DNA of 64,000 nt from Streptomyces caelestis. Lineage in GTDB: Bacteria; Actinomycetota; Actinomycetes; Streptomycetales; Streptomycetaceae. A program made the position numbers and the translations under genes. Shown here piece after piece: positions 1 to 13,386 of this stretch (the first letter of the stretch is position 1; the number at the start of each line of letters is the position of its first letter). Where the stretch lies: the NCBI RefSeq assembly GCF_014205255.1, contig NZ_JACHNE010000001.1:1426001-1490000 (forward strand), read 5' to 3'. Under the pieces are notes generated by a model. It searched no databases, was not told where the DNA came from, and saw only the letters and a list, made by a program, of their open reading frames with translations.

Positions 1-517
1 GCGCGGCGATGAGCGAGGCCACCGTGACCGCCTCCGCGTCGTACACCCCGTCCTCCAGTGGGGTGACGAGCCCGTACGACTCCCACTCCCGGAGCTCCTC
101 CGCGCCGACACCGGCGGCGGCGAGCAGCTCGTCGCGCCCGATCCTGGCCGCCGTGGGCGTCTCGGGGGATTCGGGCACGGTGTCGCCGTCACGCTGACGG
201 CCCAGCGCCGGCAGCTGGACGGCCTCGCCGCGCTCCATGGCCTCCAGGTGCTCGCGGATCACCTTCAGGGGCAGATAGTGGTCCCGCTGCATCCTCAGGA
301 CGTGACCGAGACGCTCGACGTCGTGCGCACTGAACTTGCGATACCCCGACGGGGTCCGCTGCGGCTCGATGAGCCCCTCCGCCTCCAGGAAACGGATCTT
401 GGAGATGGTGACTTCGGGAAACTCGTCGCGCAGCACGTTCAGCACCGTGCCGATGCTCATCAGCCTGTCCGTGGCGGCGGCGCCGCGCCCGGCACCGCCG
501 CTCGGTGTTTGAAGCAT
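1..517 (-). CDS. ftsR: MerR-family regulator, FtsR-like (partial, 3' end outside window)
   Basis: The gene starts at an ATG at 515-517, preceded by an AGGGAAGG-like ribosome binding site, and runs off the left edge, so only about 172 residues are visible. After about 20 low-complexity residues comes a MerR winged helix-turn-helix: 'SIGTVLNVLRDEFPEVTISK', then the recognition helix and wing with 'FLEAEGLIEPQRTPSGYRKF'. A second helix-turn-helix-like block follows the linker ('ELLAAAGVGAEELREWESYG'). This layout and the position next to a GarA/OdhI-type FHA gene match corynebacterial FtsR and mycobacterial Rv1828, regulators linked to cell division in that family. The division role here is inferred from family and synteny. 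Confidence 0.8.
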   Translation of the reverse strand, partial: MLQTPSGGAGRGAAATDRLMSIGTVLNVLRDEFPEVTISKIRFLEAEGLIEPQRTPSGYRKFSAHDVERLGHVLRMQRDHYLPLKVIREHLEAMERGEAVQLPALGRQRDGDTVPESPETPTAARIGRDELLAAAGVGAEELREWESYGLVTPLEDGVYDAEAVTVASLIAA

Positions 518-568
518 GGACCTTCCCTGACGGACGGACCTTCGCGGGGTTCCCCGGACGGGATCCGG

Positions 569-1393
569 TCAGTAGCCCCGCTGGCTGGCGTAGAAGACCA
601 GCCGGTACTTGCCGATCTGCACCTCGTCACCATTGTTCAGGGCGACCTGGTCGATCCGCTCGCGGTTGACGTACGTGCCGTTCAGGCTGCCCACGTCGGC
701 CACCGTGAACGAGCCGTCCTGACCCCGGCGGAACTCCACATGGCGCCGGGAGACCGTCACGTCGTCCAGGAAGATGTCGCTCTGCGGATGACGCCCGGCC
801 GTGGTCAGATCGCCGTCCAGCAGGAAGCGGCTGCCCGAGTTCGGCCCGCGGCGCACGACCAGGAGCGCGGAGCCCAGCGGCAGCGCGTCGACTGCAGCCT
901 GCGCCTCGGGGGACAGCGTCGGCATCGGCGTCTGGCCGGTGGTCTCGCTGTCGTAGGCCTCAAGACCGGAGATGGAGATCGTGGAGGTCGTCTCGGACGG
1001 ACGCTCCGCCGCCGCCCCGGCCCGCAGCGGCGCGCCGCAGTTGGAGCAGAAGCGGCTGTTCTCCGCGTTGCGGTTACCGCACCTCGTACACACCAGGGCC
1101 GACATCGGATCCTCCTGCCGCGGCTGCCCACCGGGGGCATGGGACGCATACGGGTCGGAAAACCCTCCACCCGCACCTGAGGTTGACGGTTGCCCGAAAC
1201 CTATGCCGCCGGGCTGCGCAGGGTCAACCGACGGCGCGCCCTGACCTCCGGAAACGTCACCGCCCGGACCACCGACCTGGTCCCGGAACAGCGGCCGCTG
1301 GCCCTCCGCGTCAGGCTGTGCGCGATGGCGAGCGGTCGCGTTGTCGCTACCCTCTCGCGCGCTCTTGCCGAACAACTTCGCAAACAACTTCAC
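569..1393 (-). CDS. garA: GarA/OdhI-like FHA-domain protein with zinc ribbon
   Basis: The 274-residue reading starts at GTG 1393 (AAGGGGA seven bases upstream). Residues 1-96 are a Gly/Pro/Gln-rich linker after 'MKLFAKLFGKSAREG'. Residues 102-119 form a CxxC...CxxC zinc ribbon. 'ETTS' at 134-137 is the threonine motif phosphorylated by Ser/Thr kinases in GarA/OdhI. The C-terminal FHA domain keeps the GRHPQSDI, SRRH and NGTYVN signatures. In the family, the unphosphorylated protein inhibits 2-oxoglutarate dehydrogenase and related enzymes, and phosphorylation switches this off by self-binding. A second strong start exists at ATG 1105 (residue 97), with AGGAGG five bases upstream; it would give a 178-residue protein beginning just before the zinc ribbon, close to classical GarA length. 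It lies immediately upstream of ftsR, as garA does in mycobacteria. Confidence 0.85.
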   Translation of the reverse strand: MKLFAKLFGKSAREGSDNATARHRAQPDAEGQRPLFRDQVGGPGGDVSGGQGAPSVDPAQPGGIGFGQPSTSGAGGGFSDPYASHAPGGQPRQEDPMSALVCTRCGNRNAENSRFCSNCGAPLRAGAAAERPSETTSTISISGLEAYDSETTGQTPMPTLSPEAQAAVDALPLGSALLVVRRGPNSGSRFLLDGDLTTAGRHPQSDIFLDDVTVSRRHVEFRRGQDGSFTVADVGSLNGTYVNRERIDQVALNNGDEVQIGKYRLVFYASQRGY

Positions 1394-1583
1394 GGGCGAT
1401 TCCCCTTGACCGAAACAGACCCGCCCGTGGGGCAGGACGAACCCTGACTGAACACTCTGGCCGACCCGGACATCCTGACAACGTCCGTCTGCACCAGACA
1501 GTTTCCACCACGCACCACCCATTCGGTGCGCCGACCCCCCGCAACCTCATGCCCTCGCCGAACGTCGCCCATGCACCCCCGGT

Positions 1584-2519
1584 TCACTGGGAGGACGACC
1601 GAGCGTAGTCAGGCCGCTTCACCGCCCGCAAGGCGTCCACGACGATCTTGGTCGACCGCTCGATGGTGACCGTGGCCTGTTCCTTCTCGAGAGTCTGCAC
1701 CACGCCTCCGGGGATGTTGAGCGCCGGCTCGAGGTCCTGCGGCTTGCCGATGACCTTGAAACGATAGGGCGCGTTGATCTTGTTCCCGTCGACGCCCACA
1801 CCCTTGCCGGAGTCCGTCAGATAGGTGCCCGCGACGACCCGTACGCCGTTCACCTGAATCGCCTCGGCACCCGCCGCGCGCAGCTCCTGGATCGCGTCGA
1901 GCAGCATGTCCGCCTCGACCGTCCCCTTCGTGTCCTCGATGGTCATGGTGATGCCGGGCCCCTGCGCGGCCACGGTGCCCGCCAGGATGCCGAGTTGCCT
2001 CTCCTTCTCGATGGTCTGCTTCCGGGCCTCCTCGGCCTGGTCCGAGCTGTTCTCCAGCTCGTCGCGCTGCCTCTCGAGGCCCTGCTTCTCGTCCTCAAGA
2101 CGCTGCGTACGGTCATCCAGTTCATCGAGGATGCGGACAAGATCTTCCTGACGCGCCCCGCGTAGCGCGCTGTCACCGTCGCTGTTCGAGGCCACCTGCA
2201 CGGCCAGCCCGAACCCGAGGCCGAACAGCAGTACCGCGACGATGAGTTGGGCCCGTGAGACCCGCGGCGGCCACAGCCCCTTCACCAGCCGCTGCCGACC
2301 GGTCAGCCGCGGCTCGGCATCGGGCTCGGGGGCTGCCTCCGGTTCGGGTTCGGGTTCCGGCTCCGGGGTGTCCTGGGCGGCGGGCACCGGCACGGACACC
2401 TCTTGGGGCAGTTCCTCGCGCAGCCTGTTCCCGGACGAGCCGCTCCCGTCGCTCCGGTCCGCGGGCGGGTCGCTCTTCTCCTCGGGGCGCTTGTCGTCCT
2501 GCTCGCTCATCGGCCTCAC
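1584..2519 (-). CDS. DUF881 membrane protein (second copy of the pair)
   Basis: This 311-residue protein has a long acidic/proline-rich cytoplasmic N-terminus with a run of Pro-Glu dipeptides (about residues 50-70). One membrane helix ('LIVAVLLFGLGFGLAV', about 90-110) is followed by a charged coiled coil (about 130-175) and then the extracytoplasmic DUF881 domain. The GTG start at 2519 overlaps the stop of the upstream sbp gene by four bases (GTGA), indicating translational coupling; an ATG three codons in is an alternative. DUF881-Sbp-DUF881 clusters are conserved in actinobacteria beside cell-division or cell-wall genes. Their molecular function is not established and none is inferred here. 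Confidence 0.85.
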   Translation of the reverse strand: MRPMSEQDDKRPEEKSDPPADRSDGSGSSGNRLREELPQEVSVPVPAAQDTPEPEPEPEPEAAPEPDAEPRLTGRQRLVKGLWPPRVSRAQLIVAVLLFGLGFGLAVQVASNSDGDSALRGARQEDLVRILDELDDRTQRLEDEKQGLERQRDELENSSDQAEEARKQTIEKERQLGILAGTVAAQGPGITMTIEDTKGTVEADMLLDAIQELRAAGAEAIQVNGVRVVAGTYLTDSGKGVGVDGNKINAPYRFKVIGKPQDLEPALNIPGGVVQTLEKEQATVTIERSTKIVVDALRAVKRPDYARSSSQ

Positions 2520-2848
2520 GCCCGGAACACGTGCCGGCGGATCGCCGCAGCGTTGGAGAAGATCCGGATACCGAGGACGACCACCACACCGGTGGACAGC
2601 TGGGCACCCACGCCCAGCTTGTCCCCCAGGAACACGATCAACGCGGCCACCACCACGTTCGACAGGAACGACACCACGAAGACCTTGTCGTCGAAGATGC
2701 CGTCGAGCATGGCCCGCAGGCCGCCGAAGACGGCGTCGAGCGCCGCCACGACAGCGATCGGCAGATAAGGCTCGACCACCGCCGGAACCTCAGGCCGGAC
2801 CAACAGGCCGGCCACGACTCCCACGACGAGGCCCAGTACGGCGATCAC
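2516..2848 (-). CDS. sbp: Small basic protein Sbp (DUF1290)
   Basis: The 110-residue integral membrane protein is almost entirely hydrophobic: a first helix (residues 1-16), a segment around 25-60 containing the 'LDAVFGGLRAMLDGIFDDKVF' region typical of the Sbp family, and further helices 60-100. In Bacillus the homologue lies in the division/cell-wall gene region. The GTG start at 2848 overlaps the stop of the upstream DUF881 gene (GTGA), and its own stop overlaps the next DUF881 gene the same way. The three proteins are therefore probably made in fixed proportion and may form one membrane complex (inference). Confidence 0.87.
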   Translation of the reverse strand: MIAVLGLVVGVVAGLLVRPEVPAVVEPYLPIAVVAALDAVFGGLRAMLDGIFDDKVFVVSFLSNVVVAALIVFLGDKLGVGAQLSTGVVVVLGIRIFSNAAAIRRHVFRA

Positions 2849-3759
2849 GATGTGCCCTTCTCGCTCTTCTCAGTGCTCGGCTGTGCTGTACGTACGATCA
2901 CACTCGGGGCGGCAGGCAGCCGAAGGTCCTCCTCCACGGAGATGCCTGTCCTGATGCCGTAGCTCTCCTGCAGCGCGTGCAGATACAGCCCGTCCGCGCT
3001 GTTCTGGAACCGAGTGCTCAGCCGCTGCCCGTCCCCCACCGCGAGCACCGTGTACGGCGGCACCAGCGGCTTGTTGTCGACCAGTATCGCGTCCCCCGCG
3101 GCCCTGATCGCGGACAGCGCGGTCAGCCGCTGCCCGTTGATCGAGACCGCCTCGGCGCCCGACTCCCACAGCCCGTTGACCACGCGCTGCATGTCCCGGT
3201 CGCGCACCCGGCCGATGTCGGAGAACCCGGTGGTCTCTCGCGGGTTATCGTCACCGCCCGTGCCGGTGTCCTTGGCGTCGTTCACCACGAGCTTCACGCC
3301 CGGGCCGTGCACCGCCGTGGCACCCGACAGAATGCCCACGATCTCGGACTCGGCGCTGCCACCGCTGTGCTTCAGCGCCTCCCGCTGTCGCGCGCTCACG
3401 TCCCCGCGCAGCCGGTCGACGGCATCCTCCAGCTTGTCCGCCGCCTCGGTCTCCCGGTCGATCCTGTCGACCAGTTCCTCGCGCTCCTTGGCCACGACCG
3501 GAGCGGCGACCCGCGCCTGCGCCGCCCCCACGGTCACGACGAGGGCCGCGAGCACCAGGCCGGCGGCAAGCCCCAGCTTCGCCCTGAGCGTCTTCGGCAT
3601 GCCGGCGTCACCCGCGGCCTTCTTCCGCGCGGCGGCCTCGGCGTATCCGTCGTCGAGGCTGTGGTCCATGACGTTGGTGATCAACGACATGGACGCGTCC
3701 GGGCGCCTGGGCCGCGTCGGTGTGCTCCGAATGGGGGGTTGCTGCGGCATGCCGCACAT
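2845..3759 (-). CDS. DUF881 membrane protein (first copy of the pair)
   Basis: The product is 304 residues from ATG 3759 (301 from the ATG at 3750; no clear ribosome binding site favours either). After a basic N-terminal segment there is one membrane anchor ('LGLAAGLVLAALVVTVGA', about residues 60-80), a short heptad-like stretch ('EREELVDRIDRETEAADKLE') and a DUF881 domain with the family's 'GPGVKLVVNDA' and 'INGQRLT' type motifs. It is paralogous to the DUF881 gene two positions downstream, the two flanking sbp. It is the first gene of the coupled DUF881-sbp-DUF881 unit; the preceding 98 bp contain a hairpin that probably ends the upstream transcript. Confidence 0.82.
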   Translation of the reverse strand: MCGMPQQPPIRSTPTRPRRPDASMSLITNVMDHSLDDGYAEAAARKKAAGDAGMPKTLRAKLGLAAGLVLAALVVTVGAAQARVAAPVVAKEREELVDRIDRETEAADKLEDAVDRLRGDVSARQREALKHSGGSAESEIVGILSGATAVHGPGVKLVVNDAKDTGTGGDDNPRETTGFSDIGRVRDRDMQRVVNGLWESGAEAVSINGQRLTALSAIRAAGDAILVDNKPLVPPYTVLAVGDGQRLSTRFQNSADGLYLHALQESYGIRTGISVEEDLRLPAAPSVIVRTAQPSTEKSEKGTS

Positions 3760-3800
3760 CGTCGCACGTCGGGGCCACTACCTCCGAACGGCCCCACCGG

Positions 3801-3840
3801 CGTGCCGGACAGGCCCCCTGGGGGACGCTTGTCCGGCACG
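3801..3840 (-). terminator. Hairpin after the nucleotidyltransferase gene
   Basis: Perfect 11-bp arms (3801-3811 and 3830-3840, CGTGCCGGACA/TGTCCGGCACG) enclose a loop with a further CCCC/GGGG pairing. It sits 17 bp beyond the stop codon of the nucleotidyltransferase gene and before the DUF881 start. There is no T-tract, which is common for Streptomyces terminators. Confidence 0.55.
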
Positions 3841-3856
3841 CACGCGTGCAGCCGTT

Positions 3857-6352
3857 CTACCGGCCGGCGCTGTCCACGACCGCCGACCACTCATCCAGCA
3901 GAGCCTGCGCGGAGGCGTCGTCCGGCCCTTCCGCCCATAGGTGGGTGACGGCCTCGGCCGGGTCGGGCAGCACCATCACCCAACGGCCGTCCGTCTCCAC
4001 CACGCGCACGCCGTCCGTGGTGTCGACGAACCGGTCTCCGGCAGCCTCGACGACCCGCCGCATCACGAGCCCCTTGACGGCCCACGGAGTCGCCAGATCC
4101 CGCTTCAGGACGTGCGCCCGCGGGATCCGCGCGTCGATCTGGCTGAGCGTGAGCTGCGTCCGCGCCACGAGCCCGATGAGTCGTACGAACGCCGCGGTGG
4201 CGTCGTACACGCTGCTGAACTCGGGGACGATGAAGCCGCCCTTGCCGTCGCCGCCGAAGATCGTCCCTTCCTCACCGCCCACGCGCGTGAGGTCGTCGGG
4301 AGACGTGGTCGTCCACTCGACCTGAGTCCCGTGGTACGCCGCCACCTGCTCGGCGATCCGGGTCGTGGTCACCGGCAGCGCGACCCGGCCGCTGCGCCGC
4401 TCGGCCGCGATGAGGTCGAGCATCACGAGCAGCGCCCGGTCGTCCTCGATGATGCGCCCCTTCTCGTCGACGAGGGACAGCCGCTCACCGACGGGATCGA
4501 ACCGCACCCCGAACGCGGCCCCCGAGGACGCCACGATCTCCCCGAGACGCACCATCCCCGACCGCCGCATGTCGGCCGTCTCCGTCGGCCTGGACTCGTC
4601 GAGACCGGGATTGATCGTCAGCGAGTCGACACCGAGCTTCCCCAGCAGACTCGGCAGCACGAGTCCCGCACTTCCGTTGGACGCGTCCACGACCACCTTC
4701 AGACCGGACTCCGCGATCCCGGTCGTGTCGACGTTCCGCAGCAGCGACCCGGTGTACGAGTCGAAGACACTCGCCGGGAAGTGCAGGTCACCGATCTCCC
4801 CGGGGAAGGCTCGCCGGTACTCCTGCCTCGCGAACACCCGGTCCAGCTTCCGCTGGCTGCCCTGCGACAGGTCCGCGCCCTGCCCGTCGAAGAACATGAT
4901 GTCGACGGAGTCCGGCACCCCGGGCGTCGTACGGATCATGATCCCGCCCGCGCTGCCTCGCGCTGTCTGCTGCCGGGCCACCGGCAGCGGCACGTTCTCC
5001 AGGTCCCGTACGTCGATGGCGCTGGCCTGCAAGGCGGAGATCACCGCCCGCTTCAAGGCTCGGGCACCACGCGAGTGGTCGCGGGCCGTAGTGACGGTCG
5101 AGCCCTTCTTCAGGGTCGTCGCATAGGCACCGGCAAGCCGTACCGCCAGCTCCGGTGTGATCTCCACGTTCAGGATTCCGGACACCCCACGGGCCCCGAA
5201 GAGATGCGCCTGCCCCCTGGATTCCCAGATGACCGAGGTATTGACGAAGGCACCGGCTTCGATGGTCTTGAACGGATAGACCCGCACATTGCCCTGAACG
5301 ATCGATTCTTCACCGATCAGGCACTCATCACCGATGACCGCCCCGTCCTCGATCCGCGCCGCGCGCATGATGTCGGTGTTCTTTCCGACCACGCAACCGC
5401 GCAGATTGCTGTGCGGCCCCACGTAGACGTTGTCGTGAACGACGGCCTTGTGCAGAAAAGCGCCGCTCTTGACGACCACGTTGGAGCCCACGACGGTGTG
5501 CTCACGGATTTCGGCGCCGACCTCGACCTTTGCGTAGTCCCCGATGTAAAGCGGCCCACGGAGCACGGCGTCAGGATGGACCTCGGCCCCCTCGGCGACC
5601 CACACCCCGGGGGAGATCTCGAACCCGTCGATGTCGACGTCGACCTTGCCCTCCAGGACATCGGCCTGCGCCTTCACATAGCTCTCGTGGGTGCCGACGT
5701 CCTCCCAGTACCCCTCGGCGATGTAGCCGTAGACCGGTTTGCCTTCCTTCATCAACTGCGGGAAGACATCGCCGGACCAGTCGACGGGCACATCGGGTTC
5801 GACATAGTCGAAGACCTCGGGCTCCATCACATAGATGCCGGTGTTCACGGTGTCGGAGAAGACCTGGCCCCAGGTCGGCTTCTCGAGGAAGCGCTCAACC
5901 TTGCCTTCCTCGTCGACAATGGTGATGCCGAATTCCAACGGATTGGGCACACGCGTCAGACAGACCGTGACCAGGGCGCCCTTTTCCTTGTGGAAATTGA
6001 TGAGCTCGGTGAGATCGAAATCCGTCAGTGCATCGCCGGAGATGACGAGGAAGGCATCGTCCTTCAACGCCTCTTCGGCATTCTTGACGCTTCCAGCGGT
6101 ACCGAGTGGCTTCTCCTCATTGGCATAGGTGAGCTCCATACCGAGCTCTTCGCCGTCACCGAAGTAGTTCTTGACGAGCGAGGCCAGGAACTGGACAGTT
6201 ACGACTGTTTCGTTGAGCCCATGCCTTTTCAGCAACCGCAGCACATGCTCCATGATCGGGCGGTTCGCCACGGGCAGGAGCGGCTTGGGCATGCTTGAGG
6301 TCATGGGGCGAAGGCGCGTGCCTTCGCCTCCGGCCATCACGACGGCCTTCAT
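3857..6352 (-). CDS. Sugar-1-phosphate nucleotidyltransferase fused to degenerate phosphomutase domain (ManC/GlmU-like)
   Basis: The 831-residue protein starts at ATG 6352 (GAGGA upstream); an in-frame upstream extension is not credible because homology begins at '[16 protein letters not shown]'. Residues 1-235 are a nucleotidyltransferase domain with the GxGTRLRPxT and PKPLLP signatures. Residues about 255-370 are left-handed beta-helix hexapeptide repeats. Residues about 385-830 are an alpha-D-phosphohexomutase-like domain. In family terms it makes GDP-mannose or a related NDP-sugar from the sugar 1-phosphate; Streptomyces homologues are annotated mannose-1-phosphate guanylyltransferase. 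The mutase half lacks hallmark residues: the TxSHNP phosphoserine loop reads 'GIMIRTTPG' (about 469) and the DGDxDR metal loop reads 'FDPVGERL' (about 619). Only the sugar-binding GGEE-type loop remains, so mutase activity is unlikely. Confidence 0.82.
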   Translation of the reverse strand: MKAVVMAGGEGTRLRPMTSSMPKPLLPVANRPIMEHVLRLLKRHGLNETVVTVQFLASLVKNYFGDGEELGMELTYANEEKPLGTAGSVKNAEEALKDDAFLVISGDALTDFDLTELINFHKEKGALVTVCLTRVPNPLEFGITIVDEEGKVERFLEKPTWGQVFSDTVNTGIYVMEPEVFDYVEPDVPVDWSGDVFPQLMKEGKPVYGYIAEGYWEDVGTHESYVKAQADVLEGKVDVDIDGFEISPGVWVAEGAEVHPDAVLRGPLYIGDYAKVEVGAEIREHTVVGSNVVVKSGAFLHKAVVHDNVYVGPHSNLRGCVVGKNTDIMRAARIEDGAVIGDECLIGEESIVQGNVRVYPFKTIEAGAFVNTSVIWESRGQAHLFGARGVSGILNVEITPELAVRLAGAYATTLKKGSTVTTARDHSRGARALKRAVISALQASAIDVRDLENVPLPVARQQTARGSAGGIMIRTTPGVPDSVDIMFFDGQGADLSQGSQRKLDRVFARQEYRRAFPGEIGDLHFPASVFDSYTGSLLRNVDTTGIAESGLKVVVDASNGSAGLVLPSLLGKLGVDSLTINPGLDESRPTETADMRRSGMVRLGEIVASSGAAFGVRFDPVGERLSLVDEKGRIIEDDRALLVMLDLIAAERRSGRVALPVTTTRIAEQVAAYHGTQVEWTTTSPDDLTRVGGEEGTIFGGDGKGGFIVPEFSSVYDATAAFVRLIGLVARTQLTLSQIDARIPRAHVLKRDLATPWAVKGLVMRRVVEAAGDRFVDTTDGVRVVETDGRWVMVLPDPAEAVTHLWAEGPDDASAQALLDEWSAVVDSAGR

Positions 6353-6466
6353 GTCGGAAGCGTCCTCCTCTAAAGACGACGGTCTAGCCGACTTCCCCCG
6401 CCAGGATTGTCCCGCACTTTTCCACGTCGGGCCATCGGGCCGCGTCAGTGGGGCCAATCCGCGAGT

Positions 6467-7075
6467 TCAATCGGCCATGGCGTCCGCACGGACGAGGCGG
6501 CGGACCTGTACTACGTAGAGGACTCCTGCCCACCAATACAGCGTTGTACCCCATCCGGCGAACGCCCATCCGAAAATGGCAGCCAGTGACGAGATCCAAC
6601 CGCTTCCATCACTGAGCAGGAGCAGCGGGAAGGCATACATCAAGTTGAAGGTGGCGGCCTTGCCCAGGAAGTTCACCTGGGGCGGCGGATAGCCGTGCCG
6701 GCGGAGGATGCCCACCATCACCAGCAGAACCAGCTCCCGCGCCAGAAGTGCAGCAGTCAACCAGAGAGGCAGAATCTCGCGCCAAGTGAGGCCGACGAGA
6801 GTCGACAGAATGTAGAGCCGGTCGGCCGCGGGATCCAGGAGCCGGCCGAGGCTGCTGATCTGGTTCCAGCGCCGTGCGAGCTTGCCGTCCAGGTAGTCGC
6901 TGACGCCGCTCAGGGCCAGTACCAGAAGGGCCCAGCCGTCACTCTGGGGCCCACCGAACTCAGGCCGCAGAATCAGCCACAGGAAGAGCGGCACGCCGAC
7001 GAGGCGCGCCATGCTGAGGATGTTCGGGATGGTGAGGACACGGTCCGTCTGGACGCGAGTCTCCTGAACCTCCAC
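6467..7075 (-). CDS. cls: CDP-alcohol phosphatidyltransferase, probable cardiolipin synthase
   Basis: The 202-residue membrane protein starts at GTG 7075 with AGGAGG seven bases upstream. It carries the complete CDP-alcohol phosphotransferase motif D(x2)DG(x2)AR(x8)G(x3)D(x3)D as 'DYLDGKLARRW...GRLLDPAAD' (about residues 63-88), and five to six hydrophobic helices. The family joins CDP-diacylglycerol to an alcohol acceptor in the cytoplasmic membrane. From memory, the S. coelicolor protein at this syntenic position (SCO1389) was shown to be a eukaryote-type cardiolipin synthase, which supports the call; the mycobacterial positional equivalent is called pgsA2. Substrate cannot be read from the sequence. 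It is followed after 114 bp by the nucleotidyltransferase gene on the same strand. Confidence 0.8.
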   Translation of the reverse strand: MEVQETRVQTDRVLTIPNILSMARLVGVPLFLWLILRPEFGGPQSDGWALLVLALSGVSDYLDGKLARRWNQISSLGRLLDPAADRLYILSTLVGLTWREILPLWLTAALLARELVLLVMVGILRRHGYPPPQVNFLGKAATFNLMYAFPLLLLSDGSGWISSLAAIFGWAFAGWGTTLYWWAGVLYVVQVRRLVRADAMAD

Positions 7076-7131
7076 CCGGGGGCCTCCTGTGGGAAACGAT
7101 CCAACGATGCTCCCTGACCTTACCTCAACGC

Positions 7132-7176
7132 AAAAAAGCTCTGGCTCTCGGGCTGTATGCCCAAGAGCCAGAGCTC
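7132..7176 (-). terminator. Rho-independent terminator of the rRNA operon
   Basis: A 17-bp stem with one mismatch (7137-7153 pairs with 7159-7175, loop TGTAT) is followed on the minus strand by six T residues (A tract at 7132-7137). It lies seven bases past the 5S 3' end, so it ends 16S-23S-5S transcription. Confidence 0.93.
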
Positions 7177-7182
7177 AAAAGG

Positions 7183-7302
7183 AGTTCGGCGGCGTCCTAC
7201 TCTCCCACAGGGTCCCCCCTGCAGTACCATCGGCGCTGTAAGGCTTAGCTTCCGGGTTCGGAATGTAACCGGGCGTTTCCCCTACGCTATAACCACCGAA
7301 AC
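7183..7302 (-). rRNA. rrf: 5S ribosomal RNA
   Basis: The minus strand reads GTTTCGGTGGTTATAGCG at its 5' end, contains the conserved loop CCGAACCCGGAAGCTAAGCC, and ends GGACGCCGCCGAACTC. Length is about 120 nt, normal for Streptomyces. It is the last gene of the rRNA operon, about 90 nt after 23S and directly before the terminator. Ends are set by the terminal stem and could move by one or two bases. Confidence 0.95.
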
Positions 7303-7364
7303 ACTATGAAACTGTCAGCCGCACCACGTGTGGCACGTGGGGCTGTTCGTGGTTTCAGAACCAA

Positions 7365-7381
7365 CACAGTGGACGCGAGCA
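7365..7381 (-). repeat. 3' arm of the pre-23S processing stem
   Basis: CACAGTGGACGCGAGCA here is the exact inverted repeat (17/17) of 10512-10528, immediately before the 23S 5' end. The two arms enclose the whole 23S gene and would form the long stem that RNase III cuts in rRNA precursors. Confidence 0.85.
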
Positions 7382-7389
7382 ACTGAGGA

Positions 7390-12343
<4,954 letters not shown>

Positions 12344-12767
12344 ATGTGTACCGGTAATCCGGTGCAACACCACGAGAGCGGAACAGCCAGGCGGAATAAG
12401 CCCGGCCGTTCACAGCGTCCTCGCTGTGTTTTTTCAAAGGAACCTCGCCCCAGCTGATGCTGGAGACGGGGTATCAACATATCTGGCGTTGACTTTTGGC
12501 ACGCTGTTGAGTTCTCAAGGAACGGCCGCTTCCTTTGTACTCACCCTCTCGGGCTTTCCTCCGGGCGCTTCCCTTCGGTGTTCCCAACTCTACCAGTGTT
12601 TTTCCGACCCTCTGACCACTGTCCTGCAGGCATGCAGAAAGTGACCCCGAGATAGGATCTGACAAGTTGGGTGCTGCCAGACGAGGACACGTGGTTGTGT
12701 CGCTCAGCCCCAAGCAGGAGTACGACTGTACACCCGGCCGTGGAGCCGGTGCAAATCGCTTTGAGGT
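12344..12767 (-). promoter_or_regulatory. rRNA leader and promoter region
   Basis: This gene-free stretch holds the operon leader and, further upstream, its promoters. Streptomyces rRNA operons normally have several tandem promoters. One candidate -10 (TAGAGT on the minus strand, 12587-12592) is visible, but its -35 spacing is not ideal, so individual start sites are not called. CTGATGCTGG at 12454-12463 is the 16S-side partner of a 10-bp inverted repeat in the spacer. Confidence 0.5.
12499..12519 (-). promoter_or_regulatory. rRNA leader boxA-type antitermination element
   Basis: The minus strand reads CTTGAGAACTCAACAGCGTGC about 160 nt upstream of 16S. The core TTGAGAACT-N2-ACAG recurs in the 16S-23S spacer, the arrangement expected of Nus-dependent antitermination sites in actinobacterial rRNA operons. 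The assignment rests on position and recurrence. Confidence 0.6.
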
Positions 12768-12781
12768 ATGGTCTAGACCAT
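12768..12781 (+). promoter_or_regulatory. DasR operator (dre site) upstream of crr
   Basis: ATGGTCTAGACCAT is a perfect 14-bp palindrome containing the DasR core TGGTCTAGACCA. It lies 114 bp before the crr start codon. In Streptomyces DasR, a GntR-family regulator released by glucosamine-6-phosphate, binds such sites at the GlcNAc phosphotransferase genes, including crr-ptsI. Confidence 0.9.
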
Positions 12782-12894
12782 TCTGGAGTGCCTACGCGGA
12801 ACCGGCACTTCAGGTGACATACCCTGCTGAACAGTGTGCCGTCCGGTACCGGCAGGGACGGCCCCTTTAGAACTCCACCCCTGGGAGGCTTCCC

Positions 12895-13344
12895 ATGACC
12901 ACCGTGACGTCCCCACTCGCAGGACGCGCCATCGGACTGGCAGCCGTGCCGGATCCGGTCTTCTCCGGGGCCATGGTCGGCCCGGGGACAGCGATCGACC
13001 CCGTACGTGAGCCTTCCGAGGCCGTTTCGCCCGTGGACGGCGTCATCGTCTCCCTGCACCCGCACGCGTTCGTAGTCGTCGACGAGAACGGTCATGGCGT
13101 GCTCACTCACCTCGGTATCGACACCGTGCAGCTCAACGGCGAGGGTTTCGAGCTGCTCGTGAACAAGGGTGACACCGTCAGGCGCGGCCAGGGCATCGTG
13201 CGCTGGGACCCGGCTGCCGTCGAGGCCGCGGGCAAGTCCGCGGTCTGCCCGATCGTGGCGCTGGAGGCCACGGCCGAAGCACTCTCCGATCTTCGTGACG
13301 ACGGCGATGTGAAGGCCGGCGACAGTCTCTTCCTCTGGGAGTGA
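12895..13344 (+). CDS. crr: PTS enzyme IIA, Crr-type
   Basis: The 149-residue cytoplasmic protein carries the EIIA-Glc fold motifs: 'VSPVDGVIVSL' (residues 44-54), His57 as the auxiliary histidine and 'VLTHLGIDTV' with His72 as the phosphorylated residue. It passes phosphate from HPr to the GlcNAc-type IIB/IIC components. CTGGGAGG lies just upstream of ATG 12895. ptsI follows after 42 bp, so the two are cotranscribed; ptsH and the permease genes are not in the window. A DasR palindrome upstream indicates repression relieved by amino-sugar phosphates. Confidence 0.95.
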   Translation: MTTVTSPLAGRAIGLAAVPDPVFSGAMVGPGTAIDPVREPSEAVSPVDGVIVSLHPHAFVVVDENGHGVLTHLGIDTVQLNGEGFELLVNKGDTVRRGQGIVRWDPAAVEAAGKSAVCPIVALEATAEALSDLRDDGDVKAGDSLFLWE

Positions 13345-13386
13345 CCTCAGTGCCGTCGTAAGGCGGCTAGCAGGAGAACCAACGCG

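Noticed and set aside
3941..6298. A 785-codon plus-strand frame opposite the nucleotidyltransferase gene
   Set aside because: Asp/His/Arg-rich mirror of a well-conserved gene; no domain visible.
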